Positions 43,940 through 53,745 are shown, numbered from the stretch's first letter. The stretch: DNA of 60,479 nucleotides from Slackia isoflavoniconvertens (GCF_003725955.1 NZ_QIBZ01000015.1:1-60479), one strand, 5' to 3'. The notes: generated from the sequence alone by a model not told the origin. Translations and numbers: made by a program.

Positions 43940-44707
43940 CTATTCGCCTTCGGCGGCGCGAGCAGTGGTCTGGCGCATCCACTCATACATGACCGCCGTG
44001 CACGCCTGGGCAACGTTGAGGGAACCAACATGGCCCGCCTGCGGCAGCTTCACCAGGAAGTCACACTTCTCGAGCGTGAGACGGGCAAGGCCTTCGGCCT
44101 CATTGCCCATTACAAGCGCGATTTTGCCATAGAGCGGGGCTTCCCATACCGTATGCTGAGCTTTCTCGCTCGCGCCAGCAACCCAGAAGCCAGCTTTCTT
44201 CAGGCGGTCAATCGCCGAAGCAAGGTTGGTCGCCTGGGCGCAGCGCACATGGTTAATGGCGCCCGCCGAGCTTTTATAGGTAGCCGCGGTCACGCTCGCC
44301 GAACGTTTGCCCGGAATAATGAGGCCGCTCGCGCCAATCACGTCAACCGAACGCGCGATGGCGCCAAGGTTGCCCGCATCGGTAATGTGATCGAGCAGCA
44401 CCACGAGCGCGGCGCCATTGTTCTTTTCGGCATCGCGCTCGGCAAATTTCAGAATGTCGGTGACGCTGGAGTACTGGTACGGCTTTGCATGCGCCATAAC
44501 GCCCTGATGGCTGCCGCGCTCGCTGCGCTCGTCGAGCACCTTGCGAGGCACGGTTTTCACGGGCACGTCGTACTGCTTTGCCTTGCGCAAAATGTCTTTG
44601 ATTTGGCTATCTTGCTGAACGTTGTCGGCCATAAGCACAGAAATGAGCGGCATTTGCGCACGCAATGCCTCAATGACCGGGCGTTTTCCTTCAATATAGT
44701 CTGCCAC
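43940..44707 (-). CDS. rlmB: TrmH-family rRNA 2'-O-methyltransferase (RlmB-like)
   Basis: The 255-residue protein has an N-terminal substrate-binding domain (DYIEGKRPVIEALRAQ) and a C-terminal SpoU knot with DHITDAGNLGAIARS (motif 1), LVMGNEAEGLARL (motif 2) and LPQAGHVGSLNVAQACT (motif 3). The likely target is guanosine-2251 of 23S rRNA. An AAAGGAGCC box precedes the ATG. It lies between cysS and yacP. Confidence 0.93.
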   Translation of the reverse strand: MADYIEGKRPVIEALRAQMPLISVLMADNVQQDSQIKDILRKAKQYDVPVKTVPRKVLDERSERGSHQGVMAHAKPYQYSSVTDILKFAERDAEKNNGAALVVLLDHITDAGNLGAIARSVDVIGASGLIIPGKRSASVTAATYKSSAGAINHVRCAQATNLASAIDRLKKAGFWVAGASEKAQHTVWEAPLYGKIALVMGNEAEGLARLTLEKCDFLVKLPQAGHVGSLNVAQACTAVMYEWMRQTTARAAEGE

Positions 44708-44739
44708 GTGGGCTCCTTTTCATGTGCATTAAGCACTCA

Positions 44740-44900
44740 GTCGTTTTCGTTCCGGCGGTGCGGTCCCGTCCATGACCACGCCGGGCTTCCGTTCGCTTCG
44801 CTCACTATGCGCCCGCCTGGCTGCGTTTCATATTGAGAAGAAATGTCCATATGAACGCAGACGGTCACAAACAGGGCCGCACCGCCGGAGCGAAAACGAC
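44740..44900. repeat. 161-bp segment bounded by 27-bp inverted repeats
   Basis: Arms at 44740-44766 and 44874-44900 match at 25 of 27 positions; both differences allow G-U pairs in RNA. A second inner inverted repeat CTGCGTTTCATAT / ATATGAACGCAG (about 44821-44860) lies inside. It fills the gap between cysS and rlmB and is transcribed with them. No ORF is present. Confidence 0.7.
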
Positions 44901-44919
44901 GAAGCGACCCAACCCTTGG

Positions 44920-46386
44920 TTATTTCGCCTTGACGCGAGCGCCGGCGGCGGTGTCTTCCACCACCAAGCCAAGCTCGCCCAAAGCATCACGAATGGCATC
45001 GGCCACGGCCCAGTCTTTCGCGGCGCGCGCTTCAGCACGAGCGGCAATAAGGGCTTCGGCAGCCTCGGCCGTGTCGTCGCCGGCGTAACCAGCGCGCTCA
45101 GCAGCAAGCGCGATGATTTCGACAGGCAGCTCCGCCTCCTGCTCGGGGAGTTCGATACCCAAAACGTCCATGGAGCGCTCGATGAACTCGGCAGCCGCAA
45201 CTACCACCTCGGCATTAACCGCACCGTCGGCGGCATCGAGGTACGAGTTCGCTTCGGTGATGAAGCCGAAGAATGCGCCCAGGGCACCTGCGGTGTTGAA
45301 ATCGTCATCCATGCAGGCCTTGAACTCGACATCGGCAGCCGCAACAGCGTCGGCGAGCTTTTGGGCCAATACGGCATCGGGCTCGCCCGTCGCGTGGGCC
45401 GCAGCCCAACGCAGGTTCTGAGCCGTGCCCGCAATACGGGCCAGCGAGCTTTCCGCGCCTTCCAGGCGCTCGAAGCTGAAATCGAGCGGGCTGCGATAAT
45501 GCGTTTGCAGCATGAGCAGACGAAGTGCTGCCGCCGAATGTTTCTCGAGCACTTCTTCGAGCGTGAAGAAATTGCCGAGCGACTTCGACATCTTCTCGCC
45601 GTTCACCAACAGCATGCCCGTGTGCATCCACGTGTTCGAAAAGCCCTGGTGCCATGCGCACGTTGCCTGCGCGCATTCGTTTTCGTGGTGAGGGAACGCA
45701 AGGTCGCTGCCGCCGCCATGAATGTCGATGGGCACACCCAGGTAGCGATGCACCATGGCAGCGCATTCGGTATGCCAGCCAGGGCGGCCTTCGCCCCAGG
45801 GGCTTTTCCAGCTGGGTTCACCCGGTTTGGCGGCCTTCCACAAGGCGAAGTCGAGAGGATCGCGCTTGATTTCGTTTTCCTCAATGCGCGCGCCCACCAT
45901 GAGGTCGTCGATATTGCGGCCAGACACTTCACCATAGGTCTCGTCGCTGCGCACCGAGAAATACACGTCTCCGTTCTCGACCGCATAGGCATGGCCCTGC
46001 TCAATGAGCGTTTTGATCATGGCGATCATGGGACCAATTTCTTTGGTAGCGCGCGGGCGCACATCGGGGTCGATCACGTTCGCGCGACGCATGACGTCGA
46101 TGAACTTGTTCGAAAATTCCGTGGCCACCTCGGCGGCTGTGCGACCCTGCTCGTTGGCCCGATTGATAATCTTGTCATCAACGTCGGTCAGATTCTGGGC
46201 AAACGTCACTTCGTAACCGCTCGCGATGAGCCAGCGGCGAATAACGTCGAAACTGATAAACGTGCGGGCGTTGCCGATGTGGATATTGTCATACACCGTG
46301 GGGCCGCATACATACATGCGCACCTTGCCCGGCTCGATAGGCTCGAACTCTGCCTTTTTATGGGTTTGGGAGCTGTAGATTTGCAC
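44920..46386 (-). CDS. cysS: Cysteinyl-tRNA synthetase
   Basis: The 488-residue class I synthetase has the zinc cysteine and HIGH-type motif YVCGPTVYDNIHIGNAR (about residues 25-41), further zinc ligands near GWHTECAAM and HHENECAQ, and the KMSKS motif GEKMSKSLGNF (about 267). An Ala/Glu-rich C-terminal region is complete. It lies 12 bp after cysE, which makes the precursor of its amino acid. Confidence 0.96.
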   Translation of the reverse strand: MQIYSSQTHKKAEFEPIEPGKVRMYVCGPTVYDNIHIGNARTFISFDVIRRWLIASGYEVTFAQNLTDVDDKIINRANEQGRTAAEVATEFSNKFIDVMRRANVIDPDVRPRATKEIGPMIAMIKTLIEQGHAYAVENGDVYFSVRSDETYGEVSGRNIDDLMVGARIEENEIKRDPLDFALWKAAKPGEPSWKSPWGEGRPGWHTECAAMVHRYLGVPIDIHGGGSDLAFPHHENECAQATCAWHQGFSNTWMHTGMLLVNGEKMSKSLGNFFTLEEVLEKHSAAALRLLMLQTHYRSPLDFSFERLEGAESSLARIAGTAQNLRWAAAHATGEPDAVLAQKLADAVAAADVEFKACMDDDFNTAGALGAFFGFITEANSYLDAADGAVNAEVVVAAAEFIERSMDVLGIELPEQEAELPVEIIALAAERAGYAGDDTAEAAEALIAARAEARAAKDWAVADAIRDALGELGLVVEDTAAGARVKAK

Positions 46387-46398
46387 GATTCCTCCTGG

Positions 46399-47112
46399 TT
46401 ATTCTGAGTCCGACGCAACGTCGGGAGTGGTTTTCGCGGGGCCTCCGATAGTTTTGCCTTGCGCCTGAGCCGCAAGCAGCGTTTCCAGGCGAGCAACACG
46501 CGCCTGGAGTTCGACGACGTCGGCAGTCGTGGGGTCGGGCAGGCATTCGCGGCGAGCGGCGGCGTCTTTCTCTTCCTGCTGCACGAGTTTGCCGTTGCGC
46601 ACCACAACGCGCGCGGGAACGCCGACCACGGTGCAATTCTCAGGCACGTCCTCGACGACAACCGCGCCGCCACCGACCTTCGAATTGTCGTGAATGGTGA
46701 TACTGCCAAGAACCGCCGCGTTCACGCCCACCATAACGTTATTGCCAAGCGTGGGGTGGCGCTTGCCGCTTTCTTTGCCCGTGCCGCCGAGCGTGACGCC
46801 CTGATACAGCGTGACGTCATCGCCGATTTCGCACGTTTCGCCGATAATCACGCCCATGGCGTGGTCGATGAAGAAACGACGGCCGATTTTCGCGGCGGGG
46901 TGAATTTCCACACCCGTCATAAAACGGGTGAACTGGCTCGAAATGCGCGCCAGACTTTTCAGGCCATGGTTCCACAGCCAATGCTCAACAACATGGCTCC
47001 AACGAGCATGCAGGCCCGGATACGTGAGCCAAATGATGAATTTACTTTGCGCGGCAGGGTCGAGACGCTTAACGTTGTTCACGTCTTCGGCGATGGTTTT
47101 AAAGATATTCAC
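46399..47112 (-). CDS. cysE: Serine O-acetyltransferase
   Basis: The 237-residue enzyme makes O-acetylserine for cysteine synthesis. It has the helical N-domain and a left-handed beta-helix with hexapeptides (HPAAKIGRRFFIDHAMGVII, GDDVTLYQGVTLGGTG, VVGVPARVV). The ~50-residue C-terminal tail forms a coiled coil (VVELQARVARLETLLAA) absent from the short bacterial form. GTG 47112 follows AAGGA; the ATG nine codons earlier lacks a site. Confidence 0.94.
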   Translation of the reverse strand: MNIFKTIAEDVNNVKRLDPAAQSKFIIWLTYPGLHARWSHVVEHWLWNHGLKSLARISSQFTRFMTGVEIHPAAKIGRRFFIDHAMGVIIGETCEIGDDVTLYQGVTLGGTGKESGKRHPTLGNNVMVGVNAAVLGSITIHDNSKVGGGAVVVEDVPENCTVVGVPARVVVRNGKLVQQEEKDAAARRECLPDPTTADVVELQARVARLETLLAAQAQGKTIGGPAKTTPDVASDSE

Positions 47113-47159
47113 GATAGGTTCCTTCGATGTTGGGAGCAAATACGGTTACGGAAGCGCCC

Positions 47160-47657
47160 CTAGCAACATCGTTTCAAAAGCAAGGCCACGGCCTGAGCCG
47201 AAATGCCCTCCTCGCGACCCTCGAAGCCCAAATGTTCAGTGGTGGTGGCCTTTACGCCCACCTGGTCGACGTCGATGCCCATAGCATGAGCCAAGTTCTC
47301 GCGCATTTGATCGCGGAAAGGCGAGAGCTTGGGGGCCTGCGCCGAAATAACGCTATCGACATCGACGATATCGAAACCGAGTTCGCGCACGTGGTTCGCA
47401 ACGCACGACAACAGCACCATGGAATCGGCGCCCGCATACGCCGGGTCGGTATCGGGGAACAGTTTGCCGATATCGCCCGCACGCGCAGCACCGAGCAGCG
47501 CGTCGGAGATGGCATGCGCAAGCACGTCGGCATCGGAATGTCCCAAAAGCCCCTGATGATGCGGAATGTCGACACCACCCAGAATAAGCTTGCGGCCTTG
47601 CGCGAATGCGTGCACATCGAAGCCGAGGCCCACGCGCATATTCATAGCGTTCGTCAC
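47160..47657 (-). CDS. ispF: 2-C-methyl-D-erythritol 2,4-cyclodiphosphate synthase
   Basis: The 165-residue enzyme of the MEP isoprenoid pathway. The metal ligands lie in GFDVHAF (about residue 10) and in [20 protein letters not shown], with the nucleotide site at [21 protein letters not shown] 47657 (AAGGG before it) is chosen; two ATGs lie a few codons inside. It precedes cysE by 47 bp. Confidence 0.95.
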   Translation of the reverse strand: MTNAMNMRVGLGFDVHAFAQGRKLILGGVDIPHHQGLLGHSDADVLAHAISDALLGAARAGDIGKLFPDTDPAYAGADSMVLLSCVANHVRELGFDIVDVDSVISAQAPKLSPFRDQMRENLAHAMGIDVDQVGVKATTTEHLGFEGREEGISAQAVALLLKRCC

Positions 47658-47877
47658 GAGTAATCCCTTCGTCTTAGACGAAATCGTAATGTTCCGAACG
47701 ATTATAGCCCACTTCAACGCAACGAAGTTTGCGGCAGGCGCAAGAAGGAAAACCCCTTCCGATGAGCACAAGATGAGGCAGCTTAGCAGAATGAAAGCGT
47801 CTTGGGCTTCTCTGCTCGCGTCCCATGTGGCGCTTGGAGCGAAAAGCTTATCCCTTCAAGAGCCATGCGCCCTATAA

Positions 47878-47912
47878 AAAATGGGACAGAGAACTTGCCC
47901 CTGCCCCATTTC
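47878..47912 (-). terminator. Intrinsic terminator downstream of ispD
   Basis: AAATGGGGCAG and CTGTCCCATTT pair across a 12-nt loop and are followed by TTT on the minus strand, 10 nt after the ispD stop. It separates ispD from ispF, so the two are probably not one simple operon. Confidence 0.8.
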
Positions 47913-47922
47913 AGCTGGTTCA

Positions 47923-48795
47923 CTAGTCGGGCTGAACGCCCAGGCTCATGTTCAACATGGCGTAATCTTCTGGGACGGTAAGCTTGATGTTGCTGCGCTT
48001 GCCTTCCACCACGAGCACCTTGCCGCCCAATCGTTCGATGAGCGACGAGTCATCGGTGCCTACGAAGCCCTCCGAGAGCGCCGACGCGTGCGCACGACGA
48101 TACACGCCCGCACGGAACACCTGCGGCGTTTGCGCGTTCCAGAACACGCGGCGGTCGGGGGTTCCTACAATGCAACCGTTTTCGACCACTTTGAGCGTGT
48201 CAATCGAAGGCGTGGCGACAATCGCGCCATCGGCGTCGAGCGTGCCTTTGAGCGTGTTGATGGTATGCGCGATAAGCTCTGGGGCGATGAGCGGGCGGGC
48301 ACCATCGTGCAGCACCACGTACTCATATTCCTCCGACGCGTATTCCAGACCCGAGAACGCGCTTTCCTGACGCGTGGCGCCCGCCGGGGCCATCGTGATA
48401 GGCGTCACAAACGGGTACGGGTCAATGGCGCAACTGCGATATTCCGCAATGCGTTCTTCAGGGCACACCACCACGATTTCGCCTACATCTTCAACCGCAT
48501 CGAACGCCGCAATCGACCAGGTGAGCATGGGACGTCCAGAAATCTCGACGAGCTGCTTGCCGCCCTCGTGGCCGAAACGCTCGCCCGAGCCGCCCGCCAA
48601 AATAATGGCAGCCGTCTTCGGGCTCTTCGACACCTTGCCCGAAAAATGCACCGTTCTCGCGCCCGTTTCGCTCAAATCGAGACGCGCCGCCGCATCTTCG
48701 GCGACTTCAACAAGCGCCGTAGGCACAAACACCGGGTCGATAACGCCGAACTCGGCTGCACCTCCCACGGTTCTCACATTCTCCGGTGCGCTCAT
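47923..48795 (-). CDS. ispD: 2-C-methyl-D-erythritol 4-phosphate cytidylyltransferase with N-terminal extension
   Basis: The 290-residue MEP-pathway enzyme joins CTP and methylerythritol phosphate. The catalytic core begins near residue 60 with AAIILAGGSGERFGHEGGKQ and includes VVLHDGARPLIAPELI and the C-terminal VEGKRSNIKLTVPEDYAM. About 60 residues precede the core, including the positively charged GKVSKSPK. This is longer than the ~230-residue family norm. ATG 48795 has GGGGAG before it. Confidence 0.93.
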   Translation of the reverse strand: MSAPENVRTVGGAAEFGVIDPVFVPTALVEVAEDAAARLDLSETGARTVHFSGKVSKSPKTAAIILAGGSGERFGHEGGKQLVEISGRPMLTWSIAAFDAVEDVGEIVVVCPEERIAEYRSCAIDPYPFVTPITMAPAGATRQESAFSGLEYASEEYEYVVLHDGARPLIAPELIAHTINTLKGTLDADGAIVATPSIDTLKVVENGCIVGTPDRRVFWNAQTPQVFRAGVYRRAHASALSEGFVGTDDSSLIERLGGKVLVVEGKRSNIKLTVPEDYAMLNMSLGVQPD

Positions 48796-48818
48796 GGGCT
48801 CCCCTTTCATGGCTTCAA

Positions 48819-48874
48819 CAACAAAGGGGCGCCCACAGACGCCCCTCGCATGGCGCCGCCGCGAAGGCGGCGCC
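48819..48874 (-). terminator. Double hairpin terminator of clpC
   Basis: Two stems follow the clpC stop on the minus strand: GGCGCCGCC / GGCGGCGCC (48852-48874), then AGGGGCG / CGCCCCT (48825-48846) with TTTGTTGTTG after it. Confidence 0.75.
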
Positions 48875-48883
48875 TATGGTTCG

Positions 48884-51457
48884 TTAATCAGCCGCGCCGT
48901 CGCTCGACACGCCGCCACCGTGGCTTGGCGCCCCGGCATGCGACAAATCGAACTGCGGCAGCAACGATTCTGCTTCGTGTGCAATGCTATCACGTTTTCG
49001 CGGCGCGGGAATCACTCCTGTGCCAGGCGTAAAAGTTAGCTCGCCATCTTTCACATCGACATCAATAACCGAGCCTGCATGCCACGTGCCGGCAAGAAGC
49101 TGCTCGGAAATAGGATCTTCGAGCAGACGCTGAATCGCTCGACGCAACGGACGAGCGCCCATCGTGGTATCGGTGCCTTCCTTAGCCACAAGCGCACGGG
49201 CCTCAGGCGTAAGATTGATGGTCATATCCATGGCGATGAGACGATCGCGCAAATCGGCAACCATGAGGTCGACGATTTGAGCAATCTGCTCTTCGGTAAG
49301 GCTCTTGAACACGATAATCTCATCGAGGCGGTTCAAGAACTCGGGTCTGAAGAGCTTCTTCATCTCGCTCATCACGCGGCTCTTGATTTCCTTATCGGAA
49401 AGGCCCTTCTGCGAATCGGGCGTGAAGCCAAGCGGCGCAGTTTCGGCGATTTGGCGAGCGCCCACATTCGAGGTCATGATGATAACCGTGTTGCGGAAGT
49501 CGACCGAGCGGCCCTGCGAATCGGTAAGGCGGCCTTCCTCGAGAATCTGCAGCAAGATGTTGAACACATCGGGATGCGCCTTTTCGATTTCGTCGAACAG
49601 CACGACCGAATAAGGACGCTGGCGAACGGCCTTGGTAAGCTGGCCGCCCTCGTCGAAGCCCACATAGCCCGGAGGCGAACCGACCAGGCGGCTCACGCTG
49701 TGCTTCTCCATGTATTCCGACATGTCATACGTGATAAGCGCGTCTTCGGTACCAAACAGGAATTCAGCGAGCGCCTTGGAAAGCTCGGTTTTGCCCACGC
49801 CCGAAGGGCCGAGGAAAATGAACGAGCCGCTGGGGCGCTTCGGATCTTTCAAGCCGGAACGGCTGCGACGAATAGCCTTCGACAGGGCCGTTACGGCCTC
49901 TTCCTGACCGATAATGCGCTCGTGCAGAACGCCTTCCATGCGCAAAAGCTTGTCTGCTTCGGCTTCGGTGAGGTTGCTCACGGGCACGCCGGTCGACATA
50001 CTCACCACGTCGGCGATTTCGACCTCGGTGATGTTGGCGAGTTCCTTGTCACTTTCCTCGGAAAAACGCTTTTCAGCTTCGGTACGCTGCTCTTCAAGCC
50101 GCTTTTCTTCGTCGCGAAGCTGCGCGGCGCGCTCGAACTCTTGCGCCGATGCCGCCTCTTCCTTGTCAAGGCGAACGCGGCGAAGCTCGTCATCGAACTT
50201 GCGAATCTCGTCGGGCAGCGTACGATTGCGAATGCGCATGCGCGCGCCAGCCTCGTCGAGCACGTCGATCGCCTTGTCGGGCAGGAAGCGATCTTGAATA
50301 TAACGCGAAGACATAGAGACGGCGGCCTGCAGCGCCTCGTCGGAATAGCGCACATGATGATGCGCCTCGTAGCGGTCGCGAAGGCCGTCGAGAATGCGCA
50401 AAGCCTGTTCCTCGCTCGGCTCTTTCACGTTCACCGTTTGGAAGCGACGGGCGAGCGCGGAATCTTTCTCGAGATGCTTGCGGTATTCCTCGGTAGTGGT
50501 GGCGCCAATTACCTGCAGCTCACCACGAGACAGCGGTGGTTTCAAAATGGCGGCAGCGTCGATGGAGCCTTCGGCAGAGCCCGCGCCAATGATGGTATGC
50601 ATTTCGTCGATGAACAAAATGATATTGCCGTCTTTGACGACTTCCTTGATGACCTTCTTCAGGCGCTCTTCGAACTCGCCGCGGTATTTGCTGCCTGCGA
50701 CCAGCGCGGACACATCGAGGGTGATTACGCGTTTGCCCGAGATGATATCGGGCACTTGATCGGCTACGATGAGCTGCGCCAGGCCTTCGACCACAGCAGT
50801 TTTGCCCACGCCAGGCTCGCCAATGAGCAACGGATTGTTCTTCTGGCGGCGCGAGAGCACCTGCATCACGCGTTCGATTTCGGCCGCACGACCGATAACG
50901 GGGTCGAGCTTGCCCGCCTTGGCCTTCGCAGTAAGGTCGGTACCGAACTGCTCGAGCATGCTCTTCTCGCCATGGGGCTCGCCGCCGAAAAACGGCATGC
51001 CCGCAGCCACGGGCGTCGGTTGATCGACCAAGTCGTTGAGTGCGGAACGAACAGCGTCGATTTCGACGCCGAGCTTCGCCATCGCATCGATAGCGCCGCC
51101 CTCGCCTTCGCGCACAATGCCGAGCAGCAAATGTTCGGTAGAAATATAGCTTTGGCCCATTTGCATAGCTTCACGCAGCGCATTTTCCAGCACGCGCTTG
51201 GTGCGCGGCGTGAACGAGATGTTCGCGCCCGCTTCGGCTTCTTGCTCGCCTTCGGCCATGCCGGCGACGACCTCAAGAGCCTTCTCGTACGTTATGCCCA
51301 CGCGTTCGAGAGCCTGCGCAGCAATGCCGTCAGGCTCTTTCGCCAGGCCAAGCAGCAAATGCTCAGTGCCCACATGCGGGCGTTTGAGTGCAGCGGCTTC
51401 TTCCCTGGCAAGCACAAGGACATGTCGCGCCTTGTCGGTAAATTTATCGAATGCCAT
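48884..51457 (-). CDS. clpC: ATP-dependent Clp protease ATPase subunit ClpC
   Basis: The 857-residue AAA+ unfoldase has a Clp_N repeat domain (residues ~1-145, [28 protein letters not shown]), Walker A GEPGVGKT (about 215) and GPSGVGKT (about 550), and a UVR-like middle segment with [16 protein letters not shown] (about 430). It feeds substrates to ClpP. It has the standard length. A CIRCE operator (51494-51520) lies 37 bp upstream, so heat-shock control by HrcA is expected. It heads the run clpC, ispD, ispF, cysE, cysS, rlmB, yacP, also seen in Bacillus. Confidence 0.96.
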   Translation of the reverse strand: MAFDKFTDKARHVLVLAREEAAALKRPHVGTEHLLLGLAKEPDGIAAQALERVGITYEKALEVVAGMAEGEQEAEAGANISFTPRTKRVLENALREAMQMGQSYISTEHLLLGIVREGEGGAIDAMAKLGVEIDAVRSALNDLVDQPTPVAAGMPFFGGEPHGEKSMLEQFGTDLTAKAKAGKLDPVIGRAAEIERVMQVLSRRQKNNPLLIGEPGVGKTAVVEGLAQLIVADQVPDIISGKRVITLDVSALVAGSKYRGEFEERLKKVIKEVVKDGNIILFIDEMHTIIGAGSAEGSIDAAAILKPPLSRGELQVIGATTTEEYRKHLEKDSALARRFQTVNVKEPSEEQALRILDGLRDRYEAHHHVRYSDEALQAAVSMSSRYIQDRFLPDKAIDVLDEAGARMRIRNRTLPDEIRKFDDELRRVRLDKEEAASAQEFERAAQLRDEEKRLEEQRTEAEKRFSEESDKELANITEVEIADVVSMSTGVPVSNLTEAEADKLLRMEGVLHERIIGQEEAVTALSKAIRRSRSGLKDPKRPSGSFIFLGPSGVGKTELSKALAEFLFGTEDALITYDMSEYMEKHSVSRLVGSPPGYVGFDEGGQLTKAVRQRPYSVVLFDEIEKAHPDVFNILLQILEEGRLTDSQGRSVDFRNTVIIMTSNVGARQIAETAPLGFTPDSQKGLSDKEIKSRVMSEMKKLFRPEFLNRLDEIIVFKSLTEEQIAQIVDLMVADLRDRLIAMDMTINLTPEARALVAKEGTDTTMGARPLRRAIQRLLEDPISEQLLAGTWHAGSVIDVDVKDGELTFTPGTGVIPAPRKRDSIAHEAESLLPQFDLSHAGAPSHGGGVSSDGAAD

Positions 51458-51493
51458 ATACGGTCCATTTCTGTAGAGGTTGCTGAATGTATG

Positions 51494-51520
51494 CTAGCAC
51501 TCATTCGCAATGAGTGCCAA
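51494..51520 (-). promoter_or_regulatory. CIRCE element (HrcA operator) upstream of clpC
   Basis: Read on the minus strand: TTGGCACTC, nine bases, GAGTGCTAG. This differs from the consensus TTAGCACTC-N9-GAGTGCTAA at only two positions. The interval on to 51747 holds no recognisable gene; a TTGTCA at 51548-51553 may be the -35 hexamer. Confidence 0.9.
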
Positions 51521-51747
51521 AGCTTCACATGCGCGATACCTTCTTGTTGACAATCAATTGGGCTTCCAGCTTGACGGTTCTGCCCTTCATTCAGGAAGAA
51601 ATTCCAGCAAGCATCACCAACAAATCTTTCGCTTTACCTCGTCTGGCTCGACGGTTCCGTCCCTGGTTCCAGCTCGGTCAAATCCTGCTCGCGACGAACA
51701 GCGCATTAAGTGCTGTTCTGCTCGTGCGGAATCTACTGAAACCAGAG

Positions 51748-51778
51748 ACGAAAAAGGCCGCCCTTGCGGACGGCCTTT
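51748..51778 (-). terminator. Intrinsic terminator of lysS
   Basis: AAAGGCCGTCC and GGGCGGCCTTT pair around GCAA, followed by TTCG on the minus strand, directly after the lysS stop. Confidence 0.9.
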
Positions 51779-51783
51779 GATTG

Positions 51784-53745
51784 TTAGTAGAGCTTTGCGC
51801 CAGCGGGAATCGCGCTGTCGAGCTGCAGCAGATTCAAGCGCTCCTCGCCATTCTCTTCATGGATGGCAGAAAGCAGCATGCCGCACGAATCGATACCCAT
51901 CATCTTGCGCGGAGGCAGGTTCGTGATAGCCACGAGCGTCTTGCCCACCAGGTCTTCGGGTTCATAGTCGGCATGAATGCCCGAAAGAATGGTGCGCTCG
52001 ACATCGGTGCCGTCATCGAGCTTGAACGCCAGAAGCTTCTTCGACTTCTTCACGGCCTCGCACGCCTTCACCTTCACCACGCGGAAATCGTTCTTGCTGA
52101 AGGTTTCGAAATCGACGAATTCCTCAAACAAGGGCTCGACGGCAACCTTCGAGTAGTCGATGGTCGGAATCATCGAGCTGACAAACGGGCTTGCCGTAGC
52201 GGCATCCTGCGCCTCTTTGGCGGCCTTTGCGCCGCTCTTCGCACCTGCCTCGGGCTTCATGTGCGGGAACAGCAGCACGTCGCGAATGCTCGCGGAGTTG
52301 GTGAGCAGCATGACCACGCGGTCGATGCCGATGCCAATGCCACCCGCAGGAGGCATGCCATATTCCAGGGCGCGCACGTAGTCTTCGTCATATTCCATGG
52401 CCTCATCGTCGCCGCCGGCCTTTTCGACCATTTGGGCGGCAAAGCGCTCGGCCTGGTCAACCGGGTCGTTAAGCTCGGAGAACGCGTTGGCGTATTCGTG
52501 GCCAGCAATAACGAGCTCAAAGCGATGCGTAAGACGGGGATCGTCTTCATAGCGCTTGGCAAGAGGCGAAACCTCGATGGGGTAATCGCACACGAACGTG
52601 GGGTTCACGATGGTGTCTTCGCCGAGCTCGTCGTAGATTTCAGCAATGAGCTTGCCTGCAGTCCACTCGGGCTTCACTTCCAGGCCCTTGCCGCGCGCGG
52701 CTTCGGCCAGAACGTCAGCCGGCGTGTCGATGGTGACCTCGAAGCCCAAAACCTCGGAAACGATATCGGTCATAGGACGGCTCGCCCACTCGCCCGACAA
52801 ATCAATCTGCTGGCCCTGGTATTCAATGACCTCGGGGTTGCCCACCGCGGCATTGGCCGCCTTGATAATGCCCTGAGCGAGCGCCTTCATGCCATCGAGG
52901 TCGCTGTAGGCGCGGTAAGCCTCCATGGTAGTGAACTCGGGGTTATGCGTAAGGTCCATGCCTTCGTTGCGGAAAATGCGGCCGATCTCGAACACGCTCT
53001 CGAAGCCGCCAACCAGGCAGCGCTTCAAATGCAGCTCAGTAGCAATGCGCAGGTAGCATTCCTGGTCAAGCGCGTTGAAGTGCGTGATGAACGGCTTGGC
53101 CGTAGCGCCGCCCTGAATGGTTTGCAGAATCGGCGTTTCAACTTCCATGTAGCCGTCAGATTCCATGTAACGACGGAACGTGGAAAGGATGGTGGAACGC
53201 TTGCGGAAGGTGTCGCGCACGTCTTCGTTCACAATGAGGTCAACGTAGCGCTGGCGATAGCGGGTCTCTTTGTCAGAGAGACCGTGGAACTTCTCGGGAA
53301 GCGGACGCACGGCTTTGGAAAGCAGCGTAAGGGCGCACGGAGCGATGGAGAGCTCGCCGCGCTTCGTGCGCACGACAACGCCCTCGACGTTCACGATATC
53401 GCCCAGGTCGAGGTTGCGCAGAAGCCCCCAATCGGCCTCGGACATGTCGTTGATGCGGCAGAAAAGTTGGATGTCGGCCGTGGTGTCGCGCACCACGAGG
53501 AACATGATTTTGCCCTGGCCACGCTTGGCCACAATACGGCCGCCGATTTTCACGACGTCCTCGGTGTCTTCGCCGGTCGCGAGGTCGGCATACTTCGCGA
53601 CGATGTCACGCACGTAGTCGGTCACTTCGGAGTGCTCGGGATACGGGTTCACGCCACGAGCGATGTAGTCTTCACGCTTGGAAAGACGCAGCGCACGCTC
53701 GTCGTTGAGCAGCTCGGGGGCAATGGTGTTTTCGGTATCGGTCAT
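51784..53745 (-). CDS. lysS: Lysyl-tRNA synthetase (class II) fused to a C-terminal tRNA-binding OB domain
   Basis: The 653-residue protein. Residues ~1-500 are a complete class II LysRS: anticodon OB domain, motif 2 (EIGRIFRNEGMDLTHNPEFT, about 262-281) and motif 3 (GMPPAGGIGIGIDRVVML). After an Ala/Lys linker (about 505-530) comes a ~110-residue tRNA_bind domain (FSKNDFRVVKVKACEAVKKS, then LLAFKLDDGT, ILSGIHADYEPEDLVGKTLVAI and GMLLSA). Such domains occur at the C-terminus of many bacterial MetRS and in Trbp111, but rarely in LysRS. They raise affinity for tRNA. The ATG follows AAGAGGT. Confidence 0.94.
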   Translation of the reverse strand: MTDTENTIAPELLNDERALRLSKREDYIARGVNPYPEHSEVTDYVRDIVAKYADLATGEDTEDVVKIGGRIVAKRGQGKIMFLVVRDTTADIQLFCRINDMSEADWGLLRNLDLGDIVNVEGVVVRTKRGELSIAPCALTLLSKAVRPLPEKFHGLSDKETRYRQRYVDLIVNEDVRDTFRKRSTILSTFRRYMESDGYMEVETPILQTIQGGATAKPFITHFNALDQECYLRIATELHLKRCLVGGFESVFEIGRIFRNEGMDLTHNPEFTTMEAYRAYSDLDGMKALAQGIIKAANAAVGNPEVIEYQGQQIDLSGEWASRPMTDIVSEVLGFEVTIDTPADVLAEAARGKGLEVKPEWTAGKLIAEIYDELGEDTIVNPTFVCDYPIEVSPLAKRYEDDPRLTHRFELVIAGHEYANAFSELNDPVDQAERFAAQMVEKAGGDDEAMEYDEDYVRALEYGMPPAGGIGIGIDRVVMLLTNSASIRDVLLFPHMKPEAGAKSGAKAAKEAQDAATASPFVSSMIPTIDYSKVAVEPLFEEFVDFETFSKNDFRVVKVKACEAVKKSKKLLAFKLDDGTDVERTILSGIHADYEPEDLVGKTLVAITNLPPRKMMGIDSCGMLLSAIHEENGEERLNLLQLDSAIPAGAKLY

